From Rhodococcus sp. 1168 (GTDB taxonomy: Bacteria > Actinomycetota > Actinomycetes > Mycobacteriales > Mycobacteriaceae): a stretch of 64,000 nucleotides of DNA. Both the position numbers and the translations under genes were made by a program. Below the pieces are notes generated by a model, which searched no databases, was not told the DNA's origin, and saw only the letters and a program-made list of their open reading frames with translations. Shown here piece after piece: positions 43,597 through 52,234 of this stretch. How positions within the stretch are numbered: position 1 is the stretch's first letter; each line of letters opens with the position of its first letter. The stretch is taken from NCBI RefSeq assembly GCF_002091955.1, contig NZ_MKKY01000036.1:1-64000 (forward strand). Reading direction: 5' to 3'.

Positions 43597-45015
43597 ATGG
43601 CAGGCGATCCAATCGCAGTCATCGTTGCCGTAATCGTGTCCGCTGCAGGAGCGGTGGCAGCGACAGACCTTCCCCCACAGGTCAAAGACGGCGCCAACAG
43701 CGTCGCGGCGGCCGCGGAGGACACCGGTCGACCGTTGCAGAAGCAACTCGATGACCTGCTCGGTACATTGCCCGCGCCGGCAGCCGATGTCGCGCACACT
43801 GCTCTCGACAACGCAGCGACCGCCGTCGAAGATGCAGCCGAACCGATGTTGCCCCCGAAGCCAGCAGAACCCGCCAAGCCGGAAACTGCTCCCGTCGCCG
43901 ACGTTCCGGTGCCCGGTGCCGCCGCGATTTCTACGACGCCCGATACGACCGCTACGCCAAGCGCCTTTGCGCCCTCGGCGTTTCCCACCAACGCAGGATC
44001 GGTCCAATTCGGCGGACTGACGTACTCGCTCGGGCAGATCACGAACCAAACCGCGTTCATGCCTGCCGCCGAAGCGCTCAGACGGGCGCTGTTCCCCGGT
44101 CTACCCGCGACTTTCACCGGAGTCTCGCTGTCACCGATAGGTGCAATCACCGCGTTCGTTCCTTGGCTGACCCGCGCAGGATCTATCTGTAGCGGAGTCA
44201 AGGCACCGACGATTGCCGCTTTGTACGCAGCGGAAAACGGATTCCGGCACGGACCGACCTCGCCGGTATCGGTGTCCGGGGCCCGCGGGCCCGGCCAATT
44301 CATGCCCGCCACCTGGCGCACCTACGGCAAAGATGCCGACGGCGACGGCGTAGTCGACATCAACGGCATCGCCGATTCGGTCATGGCGTCGGGAAACCTG
44401 CTCTGCGACATCAACAGTCAAGTCGAGAAGTGGAAGTCGGCCGGATTGGTCAAGGGCGACAGTCTCGACCTGACCATCGCCGGTTACAACGCCGGCGCGG
44501 GCGCGGTCCTGAAGTCCGGCGGAATGCCGTCGGGAACACCCGATTACGAGAACCAGACGAAGCCGTACGTGGCGAAGATTCGTGCGACGGAGATGCAGTT
44601 CGCCGCAATCCTGACGCCGTTCGCCGGCACCGATATCGCCGGTATCGGTGGTCGAGCAGTGCAACTCGCCATGGACTACCTCGGCCTGCCGTATGTATGG
44701 GGCGGCGGCAACATCAACGGGCCGTCCGGTGGTGGGTTCGACTGCTCGGGCTTGACCTCGTACGCGGTGTACAAGGGCTCCGGTGGCGCGGTCACACTCC
44801 CCCGCACCTCCGAGACCCAATGGGGTGTCGGCACCGAGATCCCGTTGTCGACCGCTCAGCCCGGGGATCTGCTGTTCGGGAACTGGCAAGCCGGTGGACC
44901 TGGGCACGTGGCCATCTACATCGGCAACGGTCAGATGGTGCATGCCCCCACCACCGGTGACGTCGTCCGCGTCGCTCCGGTCTTCGACGGAATGAAGGCT
45001 CGTCGCGTTCTCTGA
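43597..45015 (+). CDS. Lytic transglycosylase - NlpC/P60 peptidoglycan hydrolase fusion
   Basis: This 472-residue protein begins with a hydrophobic helix or signal anchor (about residues 5-25) and a Pro/Ala-rich linker. An SLT-like domain (about residues 190-330, with ALYAAENGF and GPGQFMPATWRTYG) follows. The C-terminal NlpC/P60 domain has the catalytic Cys in FDCSGLTSYA and His in GPGHVAIYIG. It could cut both glycan strands and stem peptides. The ATG at 43597 has CAGGAG upstream. A KstR-like box precedes the gene. Confidence 0.9.
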   Translation: MAGDPIAVIVAVIVSAAGAVAATDLPPQVKDGANSVAAAAEDTGRPLQKQLDDLLGTLPAPAADVAHTALDNAATAVEDAAEPMLPPKPAEPAKPETAPVADVPVPGAAAISTTPDTTATPSAFAPSAFPTNAGSVQFGGLTYSLGQITNQTAFMPAAEALRRALFPGLPATFTGVSLSPIGAITAFVPWLTRAGSICSGVKAPTIAALYAAENGFRHGPTSPVSVSGARGPGQFMPATWRTYGKDADGDGVVDINGIADSVMASGNLLCDINSQVEKWKSAGLVKGDSLDLTIAGYNAGAGAVLKSGGMPSGTPDYENQTKPYVAKIRATEMQFAAILTPFAGTDIAGIGGRAVQLAMDYLGLPYVWGGGNINGPSGGGFDCSGLTSYAVYKGSGGAVTLPRTSETQWGVGTEIPLSTAQPGDLLFGNWQAGGPGHVAIYIGNGQMVHAPTTGDVVRVAPVFDGMKARRVL

Positions 45016-45073
45016 CTCGCACCGGGTAGGTTCGGTTCGAGCACGAACCCACCGGTAACAAGGAGCGACACAC

Positions 45074-45853
45074 GTGGACAATGCCGGAACCGTAGAGCCA
45101 GCGGGCTTCGACGACGCCCTGGCACCACTACCTGTCGAAGGCGAAGGGTTCGAAACCGATTGGCCGATTCGTACCGGCGATGTCGCCCCGGCCGGCCGCT
45201 TGCGTTTCGACGGGATCGCGCGCTACCTGCAGGACATCGGCTCGGACAATCTCGCCGCGACAACTCTCGGCCTCACCGATCCTTTCTGGATCGTTCGGCG
45301 GACGGTCATCGACGTCCATGAACCCGTACAGTTTCCCGATCACATCCATCTGCGGCGCTGGTGTTCGTCGATGTCGACTCGTTGGTCCAACATGCGAGTC
45401 TCGATGTCGACCGGCAAGGGTGGCTCCATCGAAACCGAGGGCTTCTGGATTAGCATCAGCGCCAAGACCGGTATGCCGACACGGATCAGCGACGATGCCC
45501 TCGACATGCTTGCACGCACCACCGATCAGCATCGACTCAAATGGAAGGCATGGCTCACCGAGCCCGTGCCGCCTCAGTCGGACACCGATATCCAGTTTCC
45601 GTTGCGTGCCACCGATATCGACTCGTTCGATCACGTCAACAACGCGGCATACTGGCATGCCGTCGAGGAGTTCCTGGTCCAGTACCCCGATCTTGTTGCT
45701 GGACCACACCGGGCCGTCATCGAGTACCTGTATCCGGTTCTCGGCAAGGAACAGGTCTGCATTCGGCACCGCTACGAAAATGGTTCGCTGACAATCTGGT
45801 TCGTCGTCGACGGCGCAGTCCGGACGGTCGCGAAAATTGCCCCGATCTCCTGA
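45074..45853 (+). CDS. Acyl-ACP thioesterase family protein (FatA/FatB-like)
   Basis: This 259-residue protein contains two tandem hotdog domains (about residues 25-145 and 165-255). FWIVRRTVIDVHEPV and TDIDSFDHVNNAAYW are typical of acyl-ACP thioesterases. It would release fatty acids from acyl carrier protein or CoA. The GTG start follows AAGGAG at a good distance. The last 82 bp overlap the 3' end of the convergent ligase gene, an unusually long antisense overlap. Confidence 0.87.
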   Translation: MDNAGTVEPAGFDDALAPLPVEGEGFETDWPIRTGDVAPAGRLRFDGIARYLQDIGSDNLAATTLGLTDPFWIVRRTVIDVHEPVQFPDHIHLRRWCSSMSTRWSNMRVSMSTGKGGSIETEGFWISISAKTGMPTRISDDALDMLARTTDQHRLKWKAWLTEPVPPQSDTDIQFPLRATDIDSFDHVNNAAYWHAVEEFLVQYPDLVAGPHRAVIEYLYPVLGKEQVCIRHRYENGSLTIWFVVDGAVRTVAKIAPIS

Positions 45854-47187
45854 CGATCGACCTTGCCCCGCGGCGTCCGCGGCAACTGTTCCAGAGTCAG
45901 AATCTGTACCGGAACACTAGGGCTCGGTAGCTCACGGCGCAGGTGCCGCCAAATCTCGGCAGTAGACGGCGGATTCGCACCTTCCACGATCACCACCGCG
46001 GGGACTTCACCCATGCGGGCATCCGGAACTCCGACACACGCTGCCTCCACAATGCCCGGAATCGCAGTGAGCGCGGTCACGATGGGAGCCAATTCCACAT
46101 TCAGGCCCGCCCGAATCAGAATGTCGGTGTCCCGGCCGAGCAGCGTCAACTGCCGGTTCTCGAGTATTCCCCTGTCCCCCACGGTCATCCATCCATCGAC
46201 GGGGCCACTGACCACACCGTCTTCGGTGAGGTAGCCGTCGAACAGCATGTCGCTACGCACGTGCACGACAGAATCTCTGATCTCGATGTCGACGCCGTCG
46301 AACAATGTCCCCGGCCCGGGGTCGATGCCGCGGTCGAAGGAGACGAAACTCAACTCCGATGCGCCGTAGAAGTGCACGATCGAGGCATTGGGGAGGGCCT
46401 CCTGCAGCGCCGATCGGCCGGAAGACGGCCAACGCGCCGCACTGGACAGCACTTCGCGCACACTCGGCACCGGTCCGATCCCGGACCGGACCACGTCCCA
46501 GGCAATAGTCGGAACCGAATACAGGTGCGTGGCGCCGCTGGGAAGCGACTTGTCCACCGGCCGGAGGTCGACAATCGCGCCGCGGGTGAGTCCGTGCAGC
46601 GCACCGTAGAGGAAGTGCGTGTGATCGAGCACCCCCGGCGTTGCAACGCGGTCACCCGCACGGATGTCGAACGTCGAGTCGGAACGGTCGAGGGTACGGG
46701 CCCAGGATCGTTGATCGCGGACGAACAGCTTGGGTTCCCCCATCGTGCCCGAGGTGATTCCGATGAGAAGTTCACTGTCGTCGTCGGCAGCACCACAGGT
46801 CCGAACATCCTCGACCTGGATGCTGTCGGCAGAAGTCGGGGCCTCGGCGCCCATCCTCCGCAGCCGCGCATGCTGATTCGGTGCTGCCAGAACAACATCG
46901 GGTCGCGTCAGAGACAGCACGCGGGCGAACTGCTCGGAAAGCAAGTGGCGGTGCAGAAGCACCACACCGATTCCCGACGCCATCGCCGCTGTCACGGCTA
47001 CGAGCGACCCGATGTCCGACGTCGGCAGCACGGCCACTCTTCGCATTCCCGACATCCCTGCCGCCGTGGCTGTGACCAGCTCACCGAACTCGCCGTACGT
47101 CACTGCGCCTCGCCGGTCCACGATGGCGAGCGAGGAGGGCTTGTTGCGGATATGCCGCGCGATCCGGTCGGTCAACAGTTCGCTCAC
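45772..47187 (-). CDS. AMP-dependent acyl ligase, distal gene of the biotin-uptake operon
   Basis: This 471-residue adenylate-forming enzyme has the phosphate-binding loop GITSGTMGEPKL, the aromatic adenine motif FYGASELSF, the hinge TVGDRGILENRQLTLLGRD and the catalytic lysine in PRTPRGKVDRQ. It probably activates a carboxylic acid to its CoA ester. It begins 9 nt after bioN on the same strand, so it belongs to the bioY operon. The acid could be a fatty acid or a pimelate-like biotin precursor; sequence alone does not say. Confidence 0.85.
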   Translation of the reverse strand: MSELLTDRIARHIRNKPSSLAIVDRRGAVTYGEFGELVTATAAGMSGMRRVAVLPTSDIGSLVAVTAAMASGIGVVLLHRHLLSEQFARVLSLTRPDVVLAAPNQHARLRRMGAEAPTSADSIQVEDVRTCGAADDDSELLIGITSGTMGEPKLFVRDQRSWARTLDRSDSTFDIRAGDRVATPGVLDHTHFLYGALHGLTRGAIVDLRPVDKSLPSGATHLYSVPTIAWDVVRSGIGPVPSVREVLSSAARWPSSGRSALQEALPNASIVHFYGASELSFVSFDRGIDPGPGTLFDGVDIEIRDSVVHVRSDMLFDGYLTEDGVVSGPVDGWMTVGDRGILENRQLTLLGRDTDILIRAGLNVELAPIVTALTAIPGIVEAACVGVPDARMGEVPAVVIVEGANPPSTAEIWRHLRRELPSPSVPVQILTLEQLPRTPRGKVDRQEIGAIFATVRTAPSTTNQIVSEPFS

Positions 47188-47196
47188 TGGAGGACC

Positions 47197-47799
47197 TCAG
47201 TCATCGTCGACACCCCGCGCGACAAGGGCATCACCCATCGCGTCCGCGGTTCGCAGCGCTCGGACCAGGACGGGCGTCACGAGCGCGGTCATCGACCATT
47301 GCAGGCCTCGCGCTTTCCGTGCCTCGGCGACCTCGTGCACGATGGTCGCCAGAATAGGAATGCACCTGATCGCCAGGGCGAGCATGAGGCCGATCCGGTC
47401 GGGGTCGACGCCGAATCTCCGCAGCGGTCCCAGAGCGCGGGTGACGGTGTCGAGCATGTCGGTCACGCGTGTGGTGAGCGTGACCAACGCGGCCAACGCA
47501 ACCGAGATCAGCAGAACGCCGCACACCACGACAGCACGAGCGGGAGAGGTGATGATCACCTGGAAGATGCCGATGATCAGCAGCATCCAGATGATCGGGC
47601 GCAATTGGGCGAGAGCAACTTTCACAGGTATCCGAGCTAGGAAGAACAGTGCCGCGACCAGCGCAGCGACGATGCCGACCTGAATCGGCGTTCGGACCAC
47701 GACGGTAGCGGCGACGATCGAGGTGATGAGCAGGAGCAGCTTCACCCCCGCGGGCAATCGGTGCAGGAACGACGTCCCCGGCCGATACAAGCCGATCAT
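47197..47799 (-). CDS. bioN: ECF transporter T component for biotin
   Basis: This 200-residue membrane protein of the CbiQ/BioN family has about five helices and the two cytoplasmic Ala-Arg-Gly motifs (EARKARG and LVARGV) that couple to the ATPase. With BioM it drives uptake by the substrate-binding protein BioY. The ATG overlaps the bioM stop codon (ATGA). The biotin assignment rests on the bioY gene at the head of the operon. Confidence 0.9.
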   Translation of the reverse strand: MIGLYRPGTSFLHRLPAGVKLLLLITSIVAATVVVRTPIQVGIVAALVAALFFLARIPVKVALAQLRPIIWMLLIIGIFQVIITSPARAVVVCGVLLISVALAALVTLTTRVTDMLDTVTRALGPLRRFGVDPDRIGLMLALAIRCIPILATIVHEVAEARKARGLQWSMTALVTPVLVRALRTADAMGDALVARGVDDD

Positions 47800-48479
47800 T
47801 CGACCAATTCCCGGTACGCGGGAACCGCATCTTCCGGGGCGCCGTCGAACGCGATCAGCCCGTCGTCGATGACGATGACGCGCTCGAAGCTGTCCAGCAG
47901 CGCCAAATGATGCGTCACGACGATCACTTGCTGATCCATCGAATCGAGTGCCTCGGCAACGACTCGGGCATTGCGAAGATCCAGGAGCGTCGTCGGCTCG
48001 TCGGCAATGACGACCTCGGGGCGTCGGATGAGGACGGCTCCGATCGCCAGGAGTTGCTTCTGCCCGCCGGACAACAGATGGGACGGATGCTCTGCGTGGT
48101 GGTCGAGGCGGAATCGCACCAGGATCTCGTGCACACGTTCGGCGATCTCGGCCTTGCTCAGTCCCGAACGGCGCAGCGAGAACGCGAGATCCTCCGAGAC
48201 AGTTGGCATGACAATCTGCGTATCAGGATCAGTGAAGACGAAGCCGACCTTCTTCCGCACCTGCGCGCCCTTCCTGGATGCGTCCACACCGTCGACGGTC
48301 ACCGTCCCCGACGTCGGCGCCAACAGACCGTTGATCATCCGCGCCAGTGTCGACTTACCCGAACCGTTGGAACCGATAATCCCCACACGCCGCTCACTGA
48401 ACCGAAGGTCGATGCCGCGCAACACCTCACGATCACCGAACGCGTGCTTGACGCCCTCGAACACGACTTCGCTCACCAT
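47796..48479 (-). CDS. bioM: ECF transporter ATPase for biotin
   Basis: This 227-residue ABC ATPase energises vitamin uptake. Walker A is GSNGSGKST, the signature is LLSGGQKQ and Walker B is VVIADEPTT. The single ATPase fits a BioMNY-type group I ECF system. The ATG start lies inside the last codons of the thiolase gene (7-nt overlap), confirming that all genes here form one translation-coupled unit. Confidence 0.91.
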   Translation of the reverse strand: MVSEVVFEGVKHAFGDREVLRGIDLRFSERRVGIIGSNGSGKSTLARMINGLLAPTSGTVTVDGVDASRKGAQVRKKVGFVFTDPDTQIVMPTVSEDLAFSLRRSGLSKAEIAERVHEILVRFRLDHHAEHPSHLLSGGQKQLLAIGAVLIRRPEVVIADEPTTLLDLRNARVVAEALDSMDQQVIVVTHHLALLDSFERVIVIDDGLIAFDGAPEDAVPAYRELVE

Positions 48480-49600
48480 GCACGCTCCACGATCATCGCA
48501 ATCCCTTGTCCGCCGCCGATGGCGCACGCAGCAAGTCCCAATTCGGGGCCACCGTCAGCCAGCATCTGAGAGGCCAAGCGCACCAACAGGATCGCGCCCG
48601 AAGCCCCCCACGGATGACCCATCGCAATGGCGCCGCCCTGCGGGCACAGTAGGTTTTCATCGAGCCCCAGCTCGTCCGACACCGCGAGTACCACCGCTGC
48701 GAAGGCCTCGGTGATCTCCACGACTCCCACGTCGGACAGGGCGACGCCCGTTCGACGCAACACCTTCTCGATAGCGGGAACCGGCCCGAGGCCGGGCAAC
48801 GCCGGATCCGAGCCGGCGACGGCTGCACCCAGAACACGAAGCGCCGGAAGGCCTTTCGCGCGCGATTCGGTGGTGACTGCGAGCGCCGCTGCGCCATCGG
48901 AGATTCCGCACGAGTTGCCGGCCGTACCGGTACCCGACGGGGAGAAGCTCGGGCGAAGCCGCGCCAGCCGTTCAGCGGTCATATTCGATCTGATGCGCTG
49001 ATCTCGCTCGATCCCGGCGATCGGCACGATCTCGGAGGTGAAGTCCGATTCGGCGGCAAGCCGGTGTGACCGTGCGGCGTACGCGTCCAGGCGAACACGG
49101 TCGATACCTCGAAGGCGAGCAAGATCGTCGGCAGCGACGCCCATGTCCGGGTCCGAAAAGCTGTCGGGCGCAAAGGGCGCACGGGTGTAGCGAACTGGTT
49201 CCGACCCCGCCTGCGGTGGCCAGAACCGCCACGGTGCGGTACTCGCCGATTCGACTCCGCCCGCAAGGATCACGCTCTCGTCCCCGCTGCGCACCCGCAT
49301 CGCGGCCTGCATCACCGAATCGAGCCCCGAACCGCACTGCCGATCGACCGTCACCCCCGGCACCTCGACGCCGAGGCCGGCGCTCAGTGCAGCGATACGG
49401 GCCGGATCGCCGCCAGGCCCCAGACAATTGCCGAGAACCACGTCGTCCACTGCGTCCTCGCAACCCGATTCACGCAACGACGCCAACACCGCCCGCAACA
49501 CCGGAGCAGCGAGGTCGGTCGTCGTCAGATCGGCAAATCCGTGACCGGCTGTACCGATCGGCGTACGCCACGGAGCGACGAGAACTGGAGCGGAGGTCAT
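48473..49600 (-). CDS. Thiolase embedded in the biotin-uptake operon (YhfS-like)
   Basis: This 375-residue thiolase has the acyl-accepting Cys in VDRQCGSGLD, the histidine of GGAIAMGHPWGASGA and the second Cys in LAACAIGGGQG. The usual NEAF motif reads ITEAFAA, a mild departure. It could condense or cleave beta-ketoacyl-CoA. It overlaps its neighbours on both sides (ATGA with the ligase, 7 nt with bioM). In Bacillus, yhfS encodes a thiolase next to the ligase yhfT and the bioY-type gene yhfU, suggesting a conserved partnership. Confidence 0.88.
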   Translation of the reverse strand: MTSAPVLVAPWRTPIGTAGHGFADLTTTDLAAPVLRAVLASLRESGCEDAVDDVVLGNCLGPGGDPARIAALSAGLGVEVPGVTVDRQCGSGLDSVMQAAMRVRSGDESVILAGGVESASTAPWRFWPPQAGSEPVRYTRAPFAPDSFSDPDMGVAADDLARLRGIDRVRLDAYAARSHRLAAESDFTSEIVPIAGIERDQRIRSNMTAERLARLRPSFSPSGTGTAGNSCGISDGAAALAVTTESRAKGLPALRVLGAAVAGSDPALPGLGPVPAIEKVLRRTGVALSDVGVVEITEAFAAVVLAVSDELGLDENLLCPQGGAIAMGHPWGASGAILLVRLASQMLADGGPELGLAACAIGGGQGIAMIVERAW

Positions 49601-50703
49601 GAGATCGAGTCTGTCACCCGTGCACGGGCGATCTTGCCGCTACCGGTGCGAGGCAGAGCCGGGACGACGATCCATCGCCTGGGCACGGCTTCACGGAACA
49701 AGCGTCCACGGGCCTCGGCTTTGACGGAATCCACGTCCGCCCCGTCGTGAAGCTCTACAACGGCAGTCACGGTCGCACCGAGCACCGAATGCGGCGTTCC
49801 GACGACAGCCGAAGCCCGGACACCGTCGATCGAATCCAGCACCAGCTCGACGTCCTCCGCGATCACCGTCGTTCCGCCCACGTTGACCGCGGCATCTCCG
49901 CGCCCTCGCACGATGAGCTGCCGATTCGGCCCGAGCTCGGCGAGGTCTCCGACACCGAACCACTCCGGAGCTCCGAGGACCCGATACGGCGAGCGCACGA
50001 ACAGGAGCCCGTCGCGAACCTCTGCTTCGAGGCCTGCCAGCAAAGTCAACGGTTCCGGCACCCGACGCGCAGCGACCAGGGACAGCTCTGCCGCCCCGTA
50101 GTACTCGACGAGTTCGATGCCGTGCGCGCGTTCCTGCGCTCCCGCATCCAAGGCCGTACCGGCCACGACGGCGAGGCGGAGCGCCGGTGCTCGATCGAGG
50201 AGATCGCGAAGGACCGCTGGGACGGCGTGAGCCACCGTCGCACTCGTGCGGTCGTCCGTGACACAGGCGCCGATCCACAGAGCATGGGCGGCCGCGAACA
50301 GGTGCATCGTGGCGTGCAAAGGTCCGGTAACCAACACTCGATCAGCAGCGGTGATGCCGGTGATCGAGGTGAACTCGGCGAAGCTGTCGGTCCACGACGC
50401 AGCAGTGCGAGCCAGTCCGCGCGGCCTGCCGGTCGAACCCGACGTCGCGACGAGCAGGAACGCGTCGGGATCCACGTTCCCGTGGACCGGCCTGGCCTCC
50501 GGATTCTCCACTCGCACCGCTGCCCCCTGACGCGCAGCGGCGAACACACAGATCAGGGCTTCGGGAAGATCCAACTCCGACGCATCGTGCATGCGCGACT
50601 GCGGCCATCGGTCGATGGCGGCGTCGAGCTGTTGGTAGGTGAGGGCTCGCCCGTTCCAGTCGATCGCGAGCAATGACCCGCGCCCGCCCAGAAGCAGACT
50701 CAC
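49597..50703 (-). CDS. Short AMP-dependent acyl ligase in the biotin-uptake operon (YhfT-like)
   Basis: This 368-residue adenylate-forming enzyme is well below the family's usual 450-550 residues, yet it keeps the phosphate loop ATSGSTGRPRG, the adenine motif YYGAAELS, the hinge GVGDLAELGPNRQLIVRGRG and the catalytic lysine in PRTGSGKIARA. The shortening is in the N-terminal subdomain. It should activate a small or unusual carboxylate. The GTG start overlaps the bioY stop codon (GTGA). Confidence 0.84.
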   Translation of the reverse strand: MSLLLGGRGSLLAIDWNGRALTYQQLDAAIDRWPQSRMHDASELDLPEALICVFAAARQGAAVRVENPEARPVHGNVDPDAFLLVATSGSTGRPRGLARTAASWTDSFAEFTSITGITAADRVLVTGPLHATMHLFAAAHALWIGACVTDDRTSATVAHAVPAVLRDLLDRAPALRLAVVAGTALDAGAQERAHGIELVEYYGAAELSLVAARRVPEPLTLLAGLEAEVRDGLLFVRSPYRVLGAPEWFGVGDLAELGPNRQLIVRGRGDAAVNVGGTTVIAEDVELVLDSIDGVRASAVVGTPHSVLGATVTAVVELHDGADVDSVKAEARGRLFREAVPRRWIVVPALPRTGSGKIARARVTDSIS

Positions 50704-51341
50704 GAACGAATCAAACCGGGATACGCTCGGTGCACACTTTTGGCGACCACGGCACCGATGACGACCTTCACCAGGTCACCGGGGATGAAGGCGAAGTTGG
50801 TGGAGATCGCGCCCCACACGCCGATGTCGGTACGAAGCAACAGGCCGATCGTGCCGAAAATGTAGATGATCACGATCGCGCCGAGGGCGTTGATCGCCAG
50901 GCCGAGCGCTATCGGGTATTTCGGGAGGATGCGGGCGGTCAGCAGCCCGATGACGAACGCCGCCGGGATCCACCCGATGAGATATCCGGCGCTGGGGCCC
51001 GCGAGTGCTGTCAGGCCGGTGCGGCCACCGGACAGCAGAGGCAGCCCGATGAGAGTCAGTGCGATGAACACCACGACGGCCGCCGTTCCCTTGCGGGCAC
51101 CAAGGATGGCGCCGGCGAGGATGACGCCGAGGGTTTGGAGCGTGATGGGCACGCCACTGAAACCCACCGTGATTGCGCCGGGAAGTCCCAGGGCGGCCAG
51201 CAGCGCGGCGAAGACGGCGATCTGCGCCATGTCCCGTGCCGAAATCCTTACCTTGGAACCGGAGCCGGACACTGCTTCGGAACTGGACACCGATTTGGAA
51301 CTGGATGCTGCCGAGCTTCGTGCACCTTCGAGACCTGCCAT
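50700..51341 (-). CDS. bioY: Biotin transporter substrate-binding protein
   Basis: This 213-residue membrane protein of the BioY family has about six helices after a Ser-rich cytoplasmic N-terminus of about 35 residues. Family signatures include FSGVPITLQTLGVILAGAIL and LAGPSAGYLIGW, which line the biotin pocket. It binds biotin with high affinity and works with BioMN. The ATG at 51341 has an AAGGAG ribosome-binding site. A BioQ-like operator ends 23 bp upstream. Confidence 0.95.
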   Translation of the reverse strand: MAGLEGARSSAASSSKSVSSSEAVSGSGSKVRISARDMAQIAVFAALLAALGLPGAITVGFSGVPITLQTLGVILAGAILGARKGTAAVVVFIALTLIGLPLLSGGRTGLTALAGPSAGYLIGWIPAAFVIGLLTARILPKYPIALGLAINALGAIVIIYIFGTIGLLLRTDIGVWGAISTNFAFIPGDLVKVVIGAVVAKSVHRAYPGLIRS

Positions 51342-51363
51342 GACGACTCCTTGTGAGCGCAAA

Positions 51364-51380
51364 CTTGAACGGCGTTCAAG
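51364..51380. promoter_or_regulatory. BioQ-like operator before bioY
   Basis: CTTGAAC-GGC-GTTCAAG is a perfect inverted repeat with a 3-bp spacer. Its core TGAAC-N3-GTTCA resembles the box bound by BioQ, the TetR-type biotin repressor of corynebacteria and mycobacteria. A minus-strand -10-like TTATCT partly overlaps its upstream edge. Confidence 0.65.
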
Positions 51381-51468
51381 ATAACAGGTGCGCACCCTGC
51401 GGTCTGCATCGCGACCTCCACTGCGCAAGCAGATGGATGTGGTGGCCCCGGCCGGATACGGTGGATCT

Positions 51469-51966
51469 ATGGCCGAACTGCGCACCCTCGTACTCATGCG
51501 ACACGGTAAATCCGGCTACCCGGAAGGGACGCCGGATCACGATCGCCCCCTCGCCGAGCGCGGCCGGCGCGAGGCAGCACTCGCAGGCCGCTGGATAGCC
51601 GAGAACGTCGGCAACATCGACGCCGTCATATGCTCCACTGCCACCCGTACCCGAGAAACCTTGATCGCGACGGGCATCGATGCGCCGGTGCGATTCGAAC
51701 AACGGATCTACGGCGGCTCACCCGAAGAAATTATCGAGGAAGCTACGCTGACCGAAGCTGCCATTTCGACCCTGCTCATCGTTGGACACGCACCCGGAAT
51801 CCCCTGGACGGCACTGGAACTGGCGACGGAAAACAGGTCCTCGACAATCGATGCCATCACCATGAAGTTCCCGACGTCAGCGATCGCCGTACTGACCACC
51901 ACAGCGTCATGGGCCGAACTGAGGCCGGGTATGGGCTCGCTCACGCAATTCCATGTCCCCCGGTAA
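51469..51966 (+). CDS. SixA-type histidine phosphatase family protein
   Basis: This 165-residue protein has the catalytic LMRHGKSGYP at its N-terminus, the second arginine in CSTATRTRET and the second histidine in LLIVGHAPG. It belongs to the short SixA branch of the phosphoglycerate mutase-like superfamily. The substrate, a phospho-histidine protein or a small metabolite, is unknown. The start was placed at MAELRTL by homology; it is divergent from bioY. Confidence 0.9.
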   Translation: MAELRTLVLMRHGKSGYPEGTPDHDRPLAERGRREAALAGRWIAENVGNIDAVICSTATRTRETLIATGIDAPVRFEQRIYGGSPEEIIEEATLTEAAISTLLIVGHAPGIPWTALELATENRSSTIDAITMKFPTSAIAVLTTTASWAELRPGMGSLTQFHVPR

Positions 51967-51974
51967 ACGTCGGA

Positions 51975-52178
51975 CTAGCTGCGCAACTTGGCGACGACCA
52001 GGCCGACGACACCGATCGCGAGAAGTAGAACCACTGCGGTTCCGAATCCGGCGAGCCACCATACGAGCCCGAAAACGACCAGGGCAGGTGCCGCAGCGAT
52101 GACCGCGATAAGCGGGTTCTCACGGACTGTCTCGAGCGCGGATTGTGCATGAACTCTGTCAAGCTTCTTGCCTGCCAT
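51975..52178 (-). CDS. Small membrane protein with two transmembrane helices
   Basis: This 67-residue protein has a basic N-terminus (MAGKKLDRVHAQ) and two adjacent hydrophobic helices. The start has a strong GGAGAGG ribosome-binding site. It follows the luciferase-like monooxygenase gene by 56 nt on the same strand. I do not recognise its family. Confidence 0.75.
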   Translation of the reverse strand: MAGKKLDRVHAQSALETVRENPLIAVIAAAPALVVFGLVWWLAGFGTAVVLLLAIGVVGLVVAKLRS

Positions 52179-52234
52179 GACGACCTCTCCGGTGACTGAT
52201 TTCGTCTCTTTCTTCACTGTACTGCGCAACACCT

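Noticed and set aside
45943-47640. A 565-residue open frame on the plus strand across the ligase and bioN genes
   Set aside because: It is rich in Arg, His and Asp with no domain, and it runs antisense to two clear genes.
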